Positions 24,556-36,900 of a DNA stretch of 64,000 bases are shown in pieces (position 1 is the first letter of the stretch; each line of letters opens with the position of its first letter). The notes beneath the pieces are model-generated. The model searched no databases. It worked only from the letters and a program-made list of their open reading frames with translations, and was not told the DNA's origin. Source of the DNA: a virus. A program made the translations under genes and the position numbers. The stretch is taken from positions 1 to 64,000 of the IMG/VR virus record IMGVR_UViG_3300042338_000192; one strand, written 5' to 3'.

Positions 24556-24845
24556 CTGTAAAAATAAATCTTGATTTTAGAGCCGAACTAGCAAAAAGAT
24601 CTAAAACTATCTTAGAGCGTGAATCTTTAAAATTAATAGAAGCGTTAAAAGAAGCAACTCCAGTAGACACGGGAAGAGCACGTGATGGTTGGAAACTTCA
24701 AGATGGAAAAATAGTTAATGAAGTTGAATATATAGAGGAGTTGAATGCTGGCTCAAGTAAACAAGCACCTTCTCATTTTATTGAGAGAACTTTGTTAGCT
24801 AATGGAAACGTTAACGCGAATGGTGTTATCGTAACACCTAATTAA
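24552..24845 (+). CDS. HK97 gp10-like tail component
   Basis: 97 residues overlapping the chaperone stop by four bases (ATGA). Contains ATPVDTGRARDGWKL and EYIEELNAGSSKQAPSHFIE, the standard 'TPVDTGRAR.GW....Y...LN.G.S..AP..F' motif of the HK97 gp10 family. Such proteins are normally neck or tail-completion components placed between head closure and tail terminator; here the gene stands after the chaperones, a rearranged order. A strong terminator follows. Confidence 0.85.
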   Translation: MTVKINLDFRAELAKRSKTILERESLKLIEALKEATPVDTGRARDGWKLQDGKIVNEVEYIEELNAGSSKQAPSHFIERTLLANGNVNANGVIVTPN

Positions 24846-24849
24846 TAAC

Positions 24850-24893
24850 ACCCCTTTATTATTACCTTTATGGTATTAGTGGAGGGGTTTTTT
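24850..24893 (+). terminator. Rho-independent terminator before tape measure
   Basis: Outer stem ACCCCT / AGGGGT with an imperfect inner stem and a run of six T at 24888-24893. It sits between the gp10-like gene and the tape measure, 14 bases before the latter's ATG. Confidence 0.8.
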
Positions 24894-24906
24894 ATGGAGA
24901 AAACAA

Positions 24907-27900
24907 ATGACAGGTATCGTAATTGATATCGAGGCTAAAGTTGACAAGGCACAGGGTAGTATTGATGCTTTAGCAAGATCTCTGGCCAAGATATCTCAGA
25001 ACACAAATAATATAGAAAAAGCGCTAACTGAAGGTTCTTTATCAAAAGAAATTGGTAAAAAGCCTACAGAAAGTATTAGTAAATTAAATAAAGAATCTAG
25101 TAATTTTAAAGATACGTTAACTAAGACAGATAAAACATTTACTGGTTCATTTTTAAATAAATCAAGTGATTTAAAAGTAAACAAATCTTTAGATAAAACT
25201 GGTGATTCATTAAGAAGTATTAATGATCTCGCAGTAGGTCTTGCTGGTAATTTAAAAGCTGCATTTGGTGCAGTTGCGTTTGGCGGAGCCTTTGCAGGAC
25301 TCACTAAAGTGTCTTCTGATTTTCAAGATTTAGAAAACCAAATTGCTAATGTTGTAGGACGTTCTGAACAACTTGCAGCAACGATGCTTAGCCTTAATGA
25401 TGTAGCATTGCGTACAAGAACGCTATACGCATCGACAACTACTGTATTTACAGGCTTTGGCAGAGCAATGAAAGACACTAGAGTCTCTATGGAGACTTTA
25501 CTAGGTGTTACTGAAACTATTCAGAAAGCTGTAGCAGTGTCTGGTGCATCTACTGATAGTGCTAATGCTGCACTATTCCAATTAAACCAAGGATTATCTG
25601 CTGGTGCATTACGCGGTGAAGAGTTAAATTCAGTGATGGAACAAACTCCTCGTATTGCTAAGGCTATCGCTGATAATTTAGATGTGAGTTTAGGTAAACT
25701 AAGAGAATTAGCCTCCACAGGACAAGTAACAACAGCAGTTGTAATGAAAGCCTTGTTAGATCAAGCTAAGCAAATTAATAAAGAATTTGCTGTAATGAAA
25801 CCTACAATGGCGCAGGGTGTTAGTAAATTAGGCGAAATGATTAAGTCTATTGCATCTGAATTTGAAAAAGGGTTAGGATTATCAGACTTCTTTGGGGAAT
25901 TTCTTTCAGATGCTATTCATGCATTAAGTGAAGTTTCTAAAAATGCTTTTGAAATGGGTGTCAATTTTGGTAGAGTAATAACTAACATAAAAGAGAGAAT
26001 GAAAGATTTTGCAGAACCAATCATTTTTGGTTTTGAGAAAATTGTCTTAAAAGTTAAATTATTACTTGGCGCATTAGGCATTTCAACTTTTGTTAAGAAA
26101 GAGATTGGCGAAGCCAAATATATCTTTGATGCATATATTAAAACTGCAGTACGCTCATATGAAGCATATGGTGCTGTATTACGTACACTTGGTAAAAGAG
26201 GTGTAGGTAAGGGTATTTGGTCTGTAGATGACTCTCCTATGATTATTACAGCATTTAAAAATACTTTCCTTGTGTATAAATCACAACTGAGTGTATTAGG
26301 CTCTAGAATGCTTTCAAGCGGTAGAGTACTTAAAGAGAATTTAAAATCTGTATTTGCAATGTTACCTCAAATGCTTGGGGAAGTTTTAATTGCAAAGAAA
26401 ACAGGATATCTCTTAAAAACATATATGTCAGATATTCTTGACTTTCGTGCAGAAATTCCTCGTGTTATTGGTAGAATGGGAGTGTATCTTTTTGATGCGC
26501 TTTCTAGTATGTTTTCTAGAATTGCAAAAGGCCTTGTAGTAAGCGATTTGTTTAGCAGTTTTATTGCCAGATCCTCTGATAATAGAAAAGTTGCTAAAAT
26601 ATTAAATGATATATTCTATTTTATTGCTTCTAAATTATCAGAAGGCTTTAACTATCTTTCTGATAAAACAAAAGAATTGACTGACTGGTCTTTCTTAGAT
26701 TACATTACAAATCGTTCACAAACTATTACTGGGCGTTTAAGAGATAGTTTTGCTTCTCTATTCCAAATGAAAGGCCCTTCGTTATCTTTTAGAAAAGTAT
26801 TTAATATTGTTGTTATACAATTAGACGAATTTTATAACAAATCAATTATAGTATTTGATAAGATTCAAAAAGCATTTAATAAATTTGGTGTAACAACTAA
26901 GTTTGCAAAAATGTTTAGCGGTGTAACACAAGACACCAATAAAGCTTTAGCTGGAATTAAGAGTTACTTTAGATCTTTACAAAATGAATTAGTAATTAAA
27001 TTTGAGAGTGACACTTTTGCTAAGAATATTGGTAAAGTATTTAAGAGTTTGCAAGGCACTGGTACAATCCTAAAAGTATTAGCTAAGACTCTATACCAAG
27101 CATTTGTTACAATTAAAAGTACTTTAAGCTCTATTAATGAAGCTTTTGACACAGCTGGCGTTTACAATAGACTTCTTCAAGGTCTTAGATTCATTGAAAA
27201 ACTTTTTGGAAACTTTATCAAAGGAATTCGTGGTAAACTAAAAGATCTTGAGAGTTCAACTAATATAAGCTTCAGCGCAAAAGATTTAGCTAAGAGTATA
27301 AATAAATTATTTGACGGTATTGAGAATCAAACCAATAAATTAGAAAAGGCCTTTGGCGCTATTTCTAAATTTGGTGAAAATGTAATAGAAGTATTCTTTA
27401 AAATATATGATGCTGTTATCGGTAATTCATGGTGGACAGATACCATTGATTCAATAATCAGTACAGTTAGAAGTCTTAAAAATAATACTGACGGTGGTTT
27501 GAAACAATTTGCAGGAAATACTATTCGTGTATTCCAAGCAATTTATGAAGTTGTTATAAGCATATTTAAAAGAATTTCTACAGTAGATATTTCTAGCAAT
27601 CTCCAGAAAATGTTGGAAGCTGTTAAAACTATTTCACCAATGGCTGCAAATGTATTGTCAAGTATTGGTGACGGTGTTGTAAGTAGCTTTAGAAAAATTA
27701 GAAGCATAGTCGCAGATACCTTACGTAGTGATTTTGTAATCAGCATCTCAACAGGCAATTTTAGAAAATCTATTGAAATAGCTAAAGACTTTGCTAAAAA
27801 CTTATTTGATGGGTTGCCAGAAGAATTAAAACATTCATTAACAGCTTTTGCTAATGTTTTTGGATTAGCTTTTGTATCGCTATTACTGCCAGAAAATAGA

Positions 27901-30900
27901 ATTACTTCTATGCTTGGTGGCTTATTCTTAAGAGCCGCTATTGCTGCAGGGCTAGCATTTGCTAACGTATTTGCTGATGTAAGATTTGGTGTTAGCTTCT
28001 CTGTAGAAGCTGGCAAAGTGGCAGGCAAAGTAGCTGGAACAGTTTTATTAGGAATATTAGCGGACTTGCCTGCAATTATATCTAATCTGTTAGGATTCAT
28101 TGGCGGTGCTGTTGAAGGCTTCTTGAAGAGTATCCCAATTGTAGGTACTGTTGCGAGCATGGTATATGGGATACTGGATCTATTTCAGTTTAGTACAGCT
28201 GGTGGCTTGATTGGTGCATTACTATTTGGCGGACCCGCTCTTAAAATGTTATCTACATTAGGAATATTTGAAAAGCAAATTTCTAGAATATTCAAAGTAA
28301 CAGGCTCTATTGGTTCATTCTTTGGTGGAACAATGGCAAATACTGCTGTTGCTGGCCACAATATGACACGTTTAATGACTAACCCTGCACACGTAGGAAT
28401 GGGGCCACCATTACCTCCTGGAGTTGGATACCAGTCTAGACCACAAACTGCAATGAGTCGTGCGTCATCCTCATTCTTTAGTTCAGGCAATGTAGTAAGT
28501 TCTAGTGCAATGGTCGCATTGGTTGCTGATCAATTAGGGATGTTTGATCAAGTATTCTATGATAGTCCTTTAGGGCATGCATATATGCAAGGCGGTTTAA
28601 TTGCATTAGCGTTAATGGGGCCAAGCGGTATTGATGCAATTAGATCTAAAATTATATATCCGGTAATGCGCGAATTATCTATGCTATTTCCAGAGGGTAC
28701 TATAAGAGGCAATCTTGTAAGAATGTTTGGAATGCTAGGCAGCATGGTAAGAGATCCTTCTATACTTGCTAATTTATTTGCAGGTATGAGAGAACGTTTT
28801 GCTTCTGCATTTACTGGCACTGGTACGGGAACATTCTTTTCTAGATTACTTTTTGGACCAACAGGAATACCCGCAACTTCATTAGGAGCTTTTTATAATT
28901 CTATTGAAAGTGCCTATAACTATGCAACAACAAGATTTGCAGCGGTATCACCACTTCTTGCATCCGCGTTTGGGCATCCTATTGTAAAATGGATTATGTT
29001 AGCTGTAGCAGCACTTGGTGCATTAACATTTTCTAATATGTCAAGCGCTGATACAATGACACCTTCATTGAATGGTGAGACATTTTACAGAGGTATTCAA
29101 GAAGCTCCACAAGGGCCACCTACAGACTTAATAAACAAACCTCGTGCTGAAACTGTAAAACCGTATCATAGAATTCCTGTTCCTAGTTTCAGAGAAATGA
29201 CAGGTCGTGGTACAGGCCATACTGTATTACAAAAGATTGCAGATGAAGTAGGATACGGATATGACAGATTATCACTATCTATTACTAATGGTCTTAAAAA
29301 TCTTATTCAAAATATTTCAGATATCTTACCAACAAGTTTAAAAGGCATGTGGGACAGTCTCACACCTAGCCAAGTAGCTATTGGCGGTATTGCACTACTA
29401 GCTGGGGCGTTAACAGCTCTATATAAACCTCTGATTAATTTGCAATTAGCATTAAGCCCTATTACATTATTTAGAGCAGCATTAGCAGCTTTAGGTAATC
29501 AATTACTTGCATTTCAAGGTATTGCAGCTACATCAGGATTAAAGTCTGTTGGCTTAAACATGAAGTCTTATACAGGTCTCTATGTAAGTGCGTTGTGGGA
29601 TACGATGCGTCAAGCATCTCCTATTCTAGATAAGCTAGCAAGTAAGATCGGTGGTAGTAGTATAGTCAAGAACTTAGGCGCTAATATCAGTAAATATAGC
29701 TCTGAATTAAAACAAGGCATGTCCGATAGAACTATGGCAGAAGCAGTTGCTGCAGATCTTAGAAATAGAAAAAGAACTTATAAAGAAGAACGAACATCTC
29801 GTTTTGATAGGTTCAGAAGCGCTTTTGAGCCTAATCCAAGTAAAGGTCCAGAAACTAAAGGCCAAACAGCAGTTAGAGGGTTTGCTAGATTCTTACAAGA
29901 AAGCTCAGCGCCTATTACAAGCGGAGCAGGAACTGTATTGCAGCAAGGATTCCAAAAGTTTCCTAATTTAACAAAAGTATTTGATACTGTAAAAGAAAAA
30001 GGTGAAATACTTGCCAGAACTAGTCCAGACAAATTTGTTCCAAGACTTAAACTATATACAGCTGAATTATATGCAATGGCACGTGCAACAGCTATTTTAA
30101 GAGAAACAATGGGGGGTAAGTTTGTATCCCTATGGTTAGCAGAAGTAGCAGGCGCAATGGGAGGCCTTACTGGTCTAACAAATAGAATAACATTGATGAC
30201 CAAAGCTTTAGCCCTGATGGTTAATACTCTGAAATTTATATCTACTTGGCGGGCAGCCATAGTCAGTGTTGGCGCTGCAGTTTTATTTCGTATACCATTC
30301 TTAGAAAGTACTGACGAGTTTAAGAAGGCCGGTGAACGCGGAAGAAAAGCCTTTATGGGTTCTTTCGAACTGGGTGGTTCTCACGTGGACGTAGCAGCTA
30401 CACTCTTTGGTGGATTAATTCCAGCAATTGCAGCAGGTGTTGTTGGTGTACAACGTAGTAGATTTAATGCAGCAAAAGAACTTGCTAATAACGTATTAGA
30501 TACAAAGATTTCACAAGGATTGACTCCTGCTAATGTTGATAGAAGTTTATATACTAGTAATGCTGCCATAAAGAAGCAATTATTGCAAAAAGATCTTGAA
30601 GCGCAATATGCAGGAATGACTCCAGCAGATAGACGCAAAGATTTTAACCGCATGGGAAGTTATGGCGGATTGCCAATGAACCAAGCAAGCTACATGCAAT
30701 ATTATATGGCAAATCCTAATAGAGCATTGCTAGGTGCTAAGGGCGCATTAACTAAAGGTATTGCAGGTGCTGGAGCAACCGCTACCACTCTCGTTGCAGC
30801 AGGGGCGGCAGGTGCTTATGTAGGAAATAAGATTGGTGGAGAAACAGGTGCAGGTATTGGCGCTGGATTAGCCATGATGTTCAGTTCAATGGTTATCCCT

Positions 30901-33900
30901 AAAATTACTTCATTCTTTATCACTATTGCAAAATTTATTCCAAGATTATTTTTAGGCTTTAATATATTTGCGCTTACAGGCGGCATTCTTGCAATGTATT
31001 TAATGGGTAGTAACGGCACATTAATGGGAGCCTTGGATGATATATACGAAAAAGTTAAAAAGATACTTGGGATCCATTCAGCAGCAAAAGATAAAAAGAC
31101 TGGATTACTAAAAAGTGAAGCTGACACTGCTACTCAATATGGAATTTCTCTTAAGTATGATGCAAGGCTAATTGATGAGTCTAATATTGAAGATCCTCAG
31201 ATATTTGAGAGATACACCAAGGCTCAAGAAACATTTAAATCTTCTATGGAAGCTTTAAAGAATGCTGAGGATAAAGGCGGTTCTGGTGATAAATCAGCTT
31301 TACAAAAAGATGCAGAGAAAGCAGCTGAAGTATTAAATAAGAAAGCTGCAGAAGCAATGCGAGCATCTAGGTTCAATATGCAGAAAACTGTAGATCTTTT
31401 TAAGAATTTTACAGTGGAGCGGTCAACTCGTCTTGATGAAGTGTTTGGTGGCGCAGACTCATTATCTCTACCTACGCGGAAAGGTTCAAAAGCAAGCGGA
31501 ACAATTTCTGCACGTGAAATGACTATGAGTACTGCGTACTTGACACCTGAGCAAGATGCAGTAAAAGCACGTATTTTTGAACTTAAGGCAATGGCGGATG
31601 AAGCTGTTAAATTAGGTGAATTGCCCGGTCTTGATGAAAATTTCAAAATGAGTCTTGCAGTTGCAAGTAATGATGTATATAAATATACAACAAAGATAAA
31701 TGAAGATCTGAGTTCTATGTCTATGCAGAATCTTTTAGGCAGTCCAGATTTAAAAGTTGATATCTCTTATTTTGAAAAATCAGTAGATGCCTTAGGCAAA
31801 TTCGTATCACGTGCAAAAGAAATTGCAAAAGCGCTTGCAGATGAACAAATATACACTAATCTTGTAAGTTCATTAGTAGGTAATTTAAAAGATGCTAATG
31901 TAAGTATAACCGCTAATGATATATTACCTGAATCTGAAAATAATGCTGCAATTTCAAGATTGCAACAATTAGGGTTAGAAGCTAAAAGATTAAAAGACCA
32001 TCTCGATCATACGTTCAGTACTAAAGATCGAAACGCAACTTTATCTACATTAAGAGCTGTTGAAAGAGAAGCTAAACTTGCACAAGAAATGGCAGCTGAT
32101 ACTGCAACAATTGGTCCAGTAGCTTTAGCCAAAAATATAGAGAAGCTTGGAATTAGAGGTGTAGAAGCATTACGTTTTGTAAATGAAAAAGCAACTCTTG
32201 ATATCAAGCAGGCTACTTACGGGCAGATGATGACTACATCACCTGAAAGAATTAGTCGTGCGCTTGTGGGTAATGATTTAAGGACTAATGTGCAAAGAGG
32301 TGTCCAAAGTCCTCCTCGTGATTTAAATATAAAAGAAGTAAATGCTCCTGAGCAAGTTCCATTTAAATCTGTAAACCCTGCATTTATCAAAACGCCTTCA
32401 ATATATGATATCCCTGCATTAAATATGTTAGGGGCGCCTAATAAATTTTCTCTTTTACCTAAGGCTACTACAAGAGATTTGAGTTCATTTTTACCACCTG
32501 CACTTAAAGAGCCTCTTATTATCCCTATTGATGATAAGGTTACTGCAGAATCGTTGAATAGGTTTGCATTAAAAGTAGTAGCAGCTAGGGCAAATATAGA
32601 AGCTACTTTAACCAAACCTGAAGATAAACCTAATCCATTTTTAAAAGATACTGCTGAATGGATTAAGGTTGAAAGAGAAAATGCAACGGCAGCTGATAAT
32701 TATAATAAACGTCTTGAAGAGCGAAAATACGATTTAGAGAATATAGATTTATGGATGGTTCAACTTGCTGCCGATACTAAAAGATTTCAAGATACTGATC
32801 CATTTGCCAAAGCTTTGCAAGGTTTAAAAGATATTGAAACATCAGGCATTAACTATCAACAAGTGTTTAAAGATTTTGGAAGAGCCGACGCTGATAAGGC
32901 GGCTACTAACATTGCTAGACTTAAGAATGCTATTCAAGATCTTAGAGATGGTAAATATAAAATTGCAGGTGGAGATCCACAAGGATTAATAAATAATTAT
33001 GAAGATGAATTAGCTCGAGCAGAAGCTGCGATAGCGCACAGAGAGATTCAATTCCCAGAATTTGGGCTAGATGCTCCTCGTAAGTTTAGGGCAGTCAGTG
33101 TAGACTTGTTGAAAGAAATTGATAGTGTTGATAAGCAAATCTTTAATCTAAACTCTGATATTAAACTAGCAGGTAATGATACTGGTAAAATTAAAACACT
33201 TAGCATAGAATTAGCTAAAGCTGAGAAACGCAGAGAAGAGATCAAAGCAGGTTTTGCAGATCTTACTTCGAAAACTTCTACAGTAAATGAAGTTTTTGGC
33301 TCTAATATGTCTACAGCGTTGATGGCAGGGTTGCCCTCTAAATTATGGGCACAATTATCAGGTACTGCTACACAATATAAAACTGCATTAGAAGAAGCTA
33401 TGAAAGAGTCTGATATGACTTCTTCAACTGAAGCACTTGCAACTAGCTTTGAAAATCTAAAATCTCATACGTCATTCTTAGGTTTCTTCGTAGATATGAA
33501 GACGCGCCTTAAGGAGACTATAACAGACGGGTTTACTTCTTCATTTGAGAAAATCAAATCGGGATTACCTGATTTAAATATCAATGCATCTCAATATGCT
33601 GCATTACCAACTACACAAAAGGTAGAGCTTAAGAATCGTGCAGATACAATTTATTTTGCTGAAGCATTGCAAAAGATGGACTCTATGTCAGGTGAAATGT
33701 ATAATTTTGCAACAGATAAACTTAAAGGTGGTATGCCGATTAAGGATATCCTATCTGGAATGGAATCGCGATTTGGTAAAGAGTTTGCTAATTTAAACAT
33801 TGCTGGCAAATTGACACCACCTCAAAGTTTCTCTGAAATGCTTCTCACAGCTGGCGCAGATATCAAGTCAGGTGCCTCAGAATTTCGTGGGGCTGTCACT

Positions 33901-36900
33901 GACCTAATTGCAGGAAAGCCGGCCACAGGCGGTACCGCAGAGTCCCCACAAACAGCTATTCCGCAGTCAGAGCTGGCACCGATGCCAAAAGCGTCAAGCA
34001 TGGCAGTCCCAGAAGGATTCAGTGCCAAAGAACTAAATAATTCAACATATGATGCAATCTTCAAAGAAGCGGCAACTAAATACAATGTTGATTGGATAGC
34101 TTTAAAAGCATTAGGAATTGTTGAAAGCAGATTAAAGAAAGATGCTGTAAGTGATAAAGGTGCTATTGGTGTTATGCAATTAGTGCCTAGATGGCATAAG
34201 CTTAATGACTATACAGATGCTCGTGAAAATATATTTGCAGGTGCTAAATACTATAAGTCAGGATTGAAAAGAAATAACGAAGATCTTGCAATGACTGCAG
34301 GCGGTTATAATGTAGGCTTTGGCAATAGCTATAATAATACAGAGACCCAAAATCAAATTTCCAGATTTAGGGATGTGTATGGGTATCTTAAGGGCGCTCC
34401 TGTTGCTGATACATCTGCCCCAGTAACTAAAGTTGATGGAACATTAAATACTGTTGCATTAAAAGCTAATACAGTAAAAGATGAAATGGCTTCTGCGTTT
34501 CAATTATGGATTGAAACATATAAGATAGCGGCTAATAATCAAGAAACATTAAACACTGCTAATGCTGATTTAGTTAAAGCAGGTGGCGCATTAGGTCGTG
34601 AAACACAAAAGACTTTAATAACTGAAGCTGGCTTTACTGAAGACGCATTCTTAGGTATGAATACTGAGCTTAAGAATTATGCATTAACTGTTGCCGGTAA
34701 AATTAATCAATTAAAAGCTGATATAGATGCTGCAATTAAAGCTGGTAAACCTACTGAGCAGTTTCTCCAAGATAGACTAAATGCATCTGCAGGTGTCGAA
34801 GGTACTAATAAAGGTCTGGCTGCAAACACAATGCCTACTACCTTAAAAGAAATGGATGCATTCCGTAAAGCTTCTACAGGAAATATTACAGCATTCCTTA
34901 GAGAATATAGCGGATTAAGCGCTGAAAATATTGATCTTATGACAGAAGAAGATAAGGTTAAAACAGGCATATTAGTCCATCAACAAGCTGATTTAGAATA
35001 TCAAATGGCTGTTGACGCAAAAGCAGGTAAATCAACTGTTGATACAGCAGGTAAAATTCTTAGTCTTGGCGATGATATCAAGGATATGGGGGACAAGTCA
35101 GAAGTTGCAGCGGCTAGTATTAGAGCAGCAAGAGACGCTGGAAAGGCCTTTTCTAGCACATTAACTACTGGCTTTACAGACGCATTTAAAGGGTTGTTAC
35201 GTGGCGAAAAAGATAGTGGACAAAATGCATTCCAAACCTTTGCTTCTAAACTCAAACAAAATTTAATCGACTCTACTATTAACTCTTTTTCTACTGGTGT
35301 AACTAATTCATTAGGCTTTGGTAAAGGCGGTGCTGTTGAAAACATGGCATCAGGCCTTGGTGAAGGCATCTTTAAGATGTTTGATAAGGGTATTAATTCT
35401 ATTCCAGGAGTTACTACTGCTTCTGCTGCAACTAGTAATTTCTCTAAGAGTGTCGGCAGTTTCTTTAAAAATGATGTTGGTAATTTCTTTGGCTTTGCAG
35501 AGGGCGGTCCGATAGTAGGCCCGGGAACTGGTACATCTGATTCGATAATGGCTAAATTATCCAATGGTGAATTTGTTATAAATGCTAAATCAACTGCTAA
35601 ATATGGTAATTTGATTAATGCTATTAATAATGATAAACTTCCTAAGTTTGCATTAGGTGGTATGGTAAATAAGATTGCTAATGCAGAAACAAGAAGTCCT
35701 TTATTCTCTAATATCCCTGTCTTAGAAAAACCTACTCAAACCAATGTAACTATTGATACCGAAATTCTAGATACTTCTGCATTTAAATTAAATAAGTCAG
35801 CAACTGATTTATCTGATTCAGCAGCTAAAGGGTCAAGTCTTTGGGATAAGTTAGCTGCAGCCGCAGGCGGTAGTACCCCTGTTACATCTTTAACTGGTGT
35901 TGGTGTTGATGTCGGTAAGCAAGTTCTTAAATTCTTTTCAGATACCGGGAAATGGGCATGGAACGGTCTTATTGATGTTGGCTCTAAAGTCGGTACATTC
36001 TTTTCGGACAGTGCTAAATGGGCATGGAATGGCATCGTTGATGTTAGTACTGCAATTGGAGATTTCATTTCGAAGAATGCAAAGTGGGCTTGGAATGGTA
36101 TCGTTGATGTCGGTTCTAAGGTTGAAGATTTCTTCTCAGATACCACTAAATGGGCATGGAGCGGTCTTGTTGACGTAAGTACTAAAGTCGGTGCATTCTT
36201 TGCAAACGCAGGAAAGTGGGCATGGAATGGTTTAATTGACGTAAGTACTAAAGTCGGTGCATTCTTTACAGACAGTGCTAAATGGGCATGGAATAGCTTA
36301 ATTGATGTTGGATCGAAAGTTGGTACATTCTTTGCAGACGCTAGAAAGTGGGCATGGACTAATCTTGTAGATGTCGGCTCTAAGGTTGGAGATTTCTTCT
36401 CAGATACCACTAAATGGGCATGGGATGGTATTGTAGATGTCGGTAAAAAGGTCGGTACATTCTTTGCGGATACTGGAAAGTGGGCATGGAGTGGCATTAT
36501 AGATGTCGGTAAGAAGGTTGGAGATTTCTTTTTAGACACCACTAAATGGGCATGGAGTGGCATTATTGATGTTGGTGCTGCACTTGGAGACTCTATTTCG
36601 AAAAATGCAAAATTAGTATGGGACGGTGTTATCGATGTTGGTAAGAAGGTTGGGGATTTCTTTACAGACACCACTAAATGGGTATGGACCGGTATTGTAG
36701 ATGTTGGCAAAAAGGTTGGGAATTTCTTTACAGACACCACTAAATGGGCATGGGATGGTATTATAGATGTCGGTAAGAAGGTTGGGAATTTCTTTACAGA
36801 CACCACTAAATGGGCATGGACCGGTATTGTAGATGTTGGCGCTAAGGTTGGCGGGTTCTTTACAGATAATGCTAAATGGGCATGGAATACTGCTGTAGAT

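Noticed and set aside
35947-36900. Regularly spaced repeats as a possible CRISPR array
   Set aside because: The unit is 66 bases without separate conserved repeat and variable spacer parts, and it is in frame in a coding sequence.
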